NCBI RefSeq assembly: GCF_963576545.1
Contig: NC_083646.1
Span: 10,312,991-10,376,990, forward strand
Length of the DNA: 64,000 bases
Origin: Limanda limanda
Lineage: Eukaryota; Chordata; Actinopteri; Pleuronectiformes; Pleuronectidae
Reading direction: 5' to 3'
This document shows, piece by piece, positions 60,101 to 64,000 of the stretch. Numbering within the stretch: the first letter of the stretch is position 1; every line of letters starts with the position of its first letter. The notes beneath the pieces are model-generated. The model did not search any database, was not told where the DNA came from, and worked only from the letters and a program-made list of their open reading frames with translations. Made by a program: the position numbers and the translations under genes.

Positions 60101-60820
60101 GTGTTAATTGGAGTTGCGACTTCGATAACATCATTGAGGGCACAGATGTAGATGCATTTTCATGTGTGCAGATGATAAATATGTTCAGATGTGGTCAGGA
60201 AACGCACTTGTGTTGTTGCTACTTGAAAAATGTGGTCACATAGACTCTGTTCAGACCTGGTATTAACATCCTTCCTGAGTGAGTGATCAGTCACATGGGT
60301 AAAAACAACATCATTTGATCTTTGCAAACTCTAATTACGTACATTATTATTTGCATGTTTAACGGGGAATTGAGATGCAATCACAAGTGGACACAGAATA
60401 CACATTCAGGACGTATTCTAATGCCACGTGTGAACAGACGTACTTAGAGCTGCACAGTTGTGATCGGATCTTTCAGGACGGATGTTAATACCAGGTCTGA
60501 ACAGAGCCATACTCACTTATCCCTCTGATAGTGGTTTAATTGATTGGATTCTCAATGTGTCTTGGACACATCATCACTTGTGGGATTAACTGTCTGGCTC
60601 TGGTTAAAATGGACTTTTATGTCAGGTTCAACAAGGTCTTAAAGGATAGGGGGTGTGAGGAGGATGAAGTATCGGATGTCAGAGAGCGTGTGTTTACCTC
60701 TCTGACATTAGGCAGCTCCAGGATGTCGGAGAAGACGTACAGGCCTGGGGTCTCCAGCAGAGAACTGACAGCCTGGGCCAGCGCCGGGCCTGACAGAGAC
60801 AGGAGCTGCTCCACCTCCAT
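54116..60820 (-). CDS. cops7a: COP9 signalosome subunit 7a (7 coding exons seen)
   Basis: CSN7a is a PCI-domain subunit of the COP9 signalosome, the complex that removes NEDD8 from cullin-RING ligases. Exons: 60820-60698, 58324-58249, 57519-57431, 56656-56454, 56364-56259, 55667-55498, 54155-54116. They give 268 aa, all phases closing; human COPS7A is 275. Hallmarks are [39 protein letters not shown], a PCI segment with [11 protein letters not shown] and [13 protein letters not shown], then [12 protein letters not shown] and [12 protein letters not shown]. The C-terminal helix precedes a variable linker and the terminal KIWSKSN, which is typical of 7A rather than 7B. The start is provisional: the first exon begins exactly at ATG after a cag acceptor, so a short coding exon may lie further upstream, as human 7A has about 15 extra N-terminal residues. 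Confidence 0.94.
55055..55150. repeat. Interspersed repeat fragment in cops7a intron 6
   Basis: 'tttgtatttataaagcacct' and 'acaaagtgctttagagaaca' form a pattern common in fish dispersed repeats. A related fragment lies at 22306-22430 ('tttatttgtatagcagcttt'). Confidence 0.5.
60243..60508. mobile_element. MITE with long terminal inverted repeats
   Basis: The left end reads GACTCTGTTCAGACCTGGTA and the right end is its reverse complement with one change (...ACAGAGCC). The match extends through 'ttaacatcc' to about 35 bp. ATA flanks both sides (60240-60242 and 60509-60511), a possible 3-bp target duplication. No transposase frame. It lies in cops7a intron 1. Confidence 0.8.
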
Positions 60821-63800
60821 CTGATGCAAGCGGACACAGACAAGACAGATACAGTTAGCAGGTTAGACTGAGGTAAGCTTGAGACACACATGAGCCGCGG
60901 AGTTCCACAGTCAACGCTTTGCCTCTGTCGCTTTATGGTGATGGAAAAATGCCATCCGTGCACAACATGTCAAAATCTCTAATAAATATACTCTGGTAAC
61001 AATCACAAAACTCCATCAATGATCACTTAGACTCTACGGCTTCAAACACATCATGTCAAACCCTTTGAAACACAGTCCAGCCACTTACGAACAAACAATA
61101 CTCTCCCCTCATTTACCGTCTAACAGCCGAATAGTCTTCTCCACCAAAGCACTTAACCCTCAAATTACCTGGAGAGCCACTCAAATAGTGGAAGAATAGC
61201 TTGGCCGCACCAATGCGGGCAACAAGGGTAATGAATGCGAAGCAGACCATGTTTATTCATCCAAAAACATTTCCTGCATGAAAATCTGCTTTGGGCTGAG
61301 GGCAACACCAGAATAATTACCCAAGTAGTGAAAGGAATATGTAAGTGCCTCCAGTAGATATTCATACTCAACAGAGTACATCCAGGAAAACAAACACACA
61401 ATCACAAACACACAAAAACCTCCTATCAATGTTTTCATCACTATGTTCTAACTCTTGCTCACGCACAAGTTTTACAGGGAAAATAAATTACAAAAATAGC
61501 ACAGCGGGATGTCAGTTTGATTCCAATTTCCAATTCAAAACCTTTCTTAGCTGACAAACATCCCATGTGAGGAGATGTCCTTTCGACTTTGATTGGATAT
61601 TTTAATATCTTAATCCCAGTGGACACTTCCCGGGACACAAGGGAAGTTGAGTCTTACAGACGCATGATACAATTATTGCAAATGCATCAGACCAGTTTCA
61701 TTACCTGAGGCCATTTTCTAAAATTAATTCAACTGAGAGTCCGGATGTAACCACGGCTCAATAAATGGGTAGTCTGACTGGCTCTTACTCACCACAGTCA
61801 GACCTGATGTGTGGTACCATCCTAAATGGGATGGATTTAGATACACACAGTCTTCCATATGTTGTCCCACTGGACCATCATTAAGAAGGTCCAAAGAGCA
61901 TATTCCCAGGTAAGCTGAACAGCTGAGCAGGCATGTGCCGCTGCCAAACAAATTAACCTACACTCTGATTCAGAAACAGACCCTGGTTTAAATTTCCAGT
62001 GTTTTTTTAAGTTGATTAAAGTTAGAAATATGAGGCTGGATCTTCTGGATTTAAAAACAAGGTCAAACCTGACTGTCATCTCATCAGTCAAAAATTACTG
62101 GAGGAAAATGGGGCCGTGGTCATTTTTATAGACTGTAAATCAAGACAGACGATGTGCTACCTCCCACTGAGCCACCATCTTGCACATTTAGAGCAAGAGT
62201 CTGTGCAGTATCGATCAAGGGATTGAGCCGTGGTGGTGAGGTCTCACCGATATATGCACTCAACCAATTCTGAGTCTCAGCTGTCAATCATGTCCCATTT
62301 TTATAGGAACTACCTTAACATGACAGAAATCATCTATCTTTGATGTGAACTTTGACTTTTAAATTTGGTCCATGTACCATCCACTAAGATGGCGGAGAGA
62401 GGATTTATGATTATACTGCCATCGAGATTCTTTGCCATCACTTTTGTGGGGTATATCGTCAATATGCAGTGTGCAGCTATCAGACACAGACTACCTTGGT
62501 CACTACTGAGATCAAGAATTAAACATAAGCCATAAAAAAAAAAAAACATTAATAAAAATAACTGATAGTAATTCAAGGTATTCCAAAGCACAAAAGGACA
62601 CACAGTTACTGACTGTGATGAACTGCTTTGTCGAGCAGTAACGACCATCGTCCAATTACCAAGTGTCTCCGTGGGTGTTGAGCCACCTCGTGCTGACAGA
62701 GCAGCTTTAATGCATCTTGACATTGATTCTACAGGTCTCTGGACCTCACTGGAGGAATAGACATCATTTGTCTAAGAGAAATTCCCTGGTGGGATGTTAT
62801 TGTGATGGTGGTAGAAAATATATTTAACTATTTATTTAACTGTGTATCATGTCAGCATATGCCAATAAAAATTATTTAAATTTAACAGTCTTCGCCCCAG
62901 TATCTTCTGTTCTCTTTTCTGTGGTACAAAAGGCACCATGTAACCTGCGGAAAACATTTTGCATTGTTTTATTGTACCTCGAGCAGCTTTATTTTTAAAA
63001 TAGTTTTAGATATTCAACAGAATAAAATATCATAAAAGAATAATGAAGATTCAAGGCTACTAGGAGGAAAACAATTTAAAATTGGATTTGGCATCTGGAA
63101 GCTTCCAGTGTTGTACAAACGCACTAAACAGCACTCACATCGATAGACTCACAGCTCTATTAAGTGAGTCATCCATTTTAACCATAATCCTCTTCAACCA
63201 AAGGGACTTTAAATGGCTCAAAAAATCTCTGTGAACCACTTTGAAGATTGGAGAATTTACTGAAATGAAGTGAAGCGTGCTGAATACTTTTAATGCTAAA
63301 TTATGTAATGTTTCAACAGATCTGGGGACAGGTACTTTCATGTGTGGTTTTGCAACGAGCAACTTCAGACTGATATAACCAGCAGTCACACACTACAGTC
63401 TTATACTGTACAACTAAACATTGTTCAAACGCACAAAACTGTTATTGTGAAGGTCTCAAGCTGTTAAAAAATTTAAAAAAACACTGTGAAATTAGGTAGA
63501 AAACCATGCACAAGCATATGATACAGAATATATATATATTGCACAGTCATAGACAAAATGACACTAATAACCTTCAAGCTACTTAGGGGAACAAAATGGA
63601 AAACTGTATCTTAAGGGGTTTTAATTGCATGTGGGGAGCATTAATGAGATTATTGCAATGTCACAGTAAAGTGAAAAGATTTTTCTTTTTTTATTGTACA
63701 GCTATAAAGCTTAAGCTGAAAGTATTGGAGCCAAAGACTGGTTAATTGAAAACTTTCTAAGAGTTATTTTTAACACAGGAAAATAGGGCTGCAAAAACCT

Positions 63801-64000
63801 GTGTGTTACAATCACAACACTAAGCAAAGAGAAGAGTCAAAAAGTATACATCAATTAAGTAATAATATGTAAAAATTCAATACTTAAGAAATGTAAAGAA
63901 ATATAAAAATAAAATATGAAAAGAATCCAAACTTTTATATAAACAGACTATACACATAGAAATAGTATTTGACTATGATGTCACAATATATTGTTAATAT
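60821..64000. other. Upstream of cops7a exon 1; repeats, no supported exon
   Basis: I see no second gene. The 61720-62400 stretch looks repeat-derived ('agagcaagagtctgtgcagt', 'gggattgagccgtggtg', 'tctcagctgtcaatcatgtc'). The rest is AT-rich. A 5' UTR or first coding exon of cops7a should lie here or beyond the right edge, but I cannot pin one down. Confidence 0.5.

Overview
This is a window of vertebrate nuclear DNA, almost certainly from a ray-finned (teleost, probably percomorph) fish. The genes are split into short exons with GT-AG introns. The encoded proteins match known vertebrate families along their full length. The non-coding DNA is full of dinucleotide microsatellites, polypurine/polypyrimidine tracts and short non-autonomous transposons of the kind common in fish. 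There is no bacterial, viral or CRISPR content. I assembled the gene models by hand from reading frame, splice consensus and exon phase, and each closes in frame.

Layout. Positions 1-2878 look like intron of a minus-strand gene that leaves the window on the left. Its GC-rich first exon and CCAAT/GC-box promoter lie at about 2879-3365. From 3400 to 16284 I see no coding sequence: a 0.7-kb purine tract, two copies of one TTAA-flanked MITE, a tandem duplication, many CA/GT repeats and AT-rich unique DNA. Then come five genes: gnl1 (minus, 16285-22911, 12 coding exons, 609 aa, circularly permuted GTPase); znf384 (minus, 25000-30718, 10 coding exons, 555 aa, eight C2H2 fingers, with a 5' UTR exon near 32470); an unrecognised WD40 gene (plus, 34698-43237, 13 exons, 543 aa) with a basic coiled-coil-like N-terminus and an acidic C-terminus; pianp (plus, 44666-50565, 5 coding exons, 223 aa, type I membrane protein); and cops7a (minus, 54116-60820, at least 7 coding exons, at least 268 aa, COP9 signalosome subunit). 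Positions 60821-64000 hold repeats and probably the upstream part of cops7a.

Genes in context. znf384, pianp and cops7a are also neighbours in human 12p13.31, so that part is an ancient block. gnl1 belongs to the MHC region in mammals, and its position here marks a lineage-specific junction. The WD40 gene between znf384 and pianp has no counterpart that I know at the human locus, and it is the best candidate for something undescribed. The five genes do not form one pathway. They are ordinary nuclear genes with separate promoters and polyadenylation signals. Several introns carry long GT/CA or CT tracts right beside splice sites, which could affect splicing.
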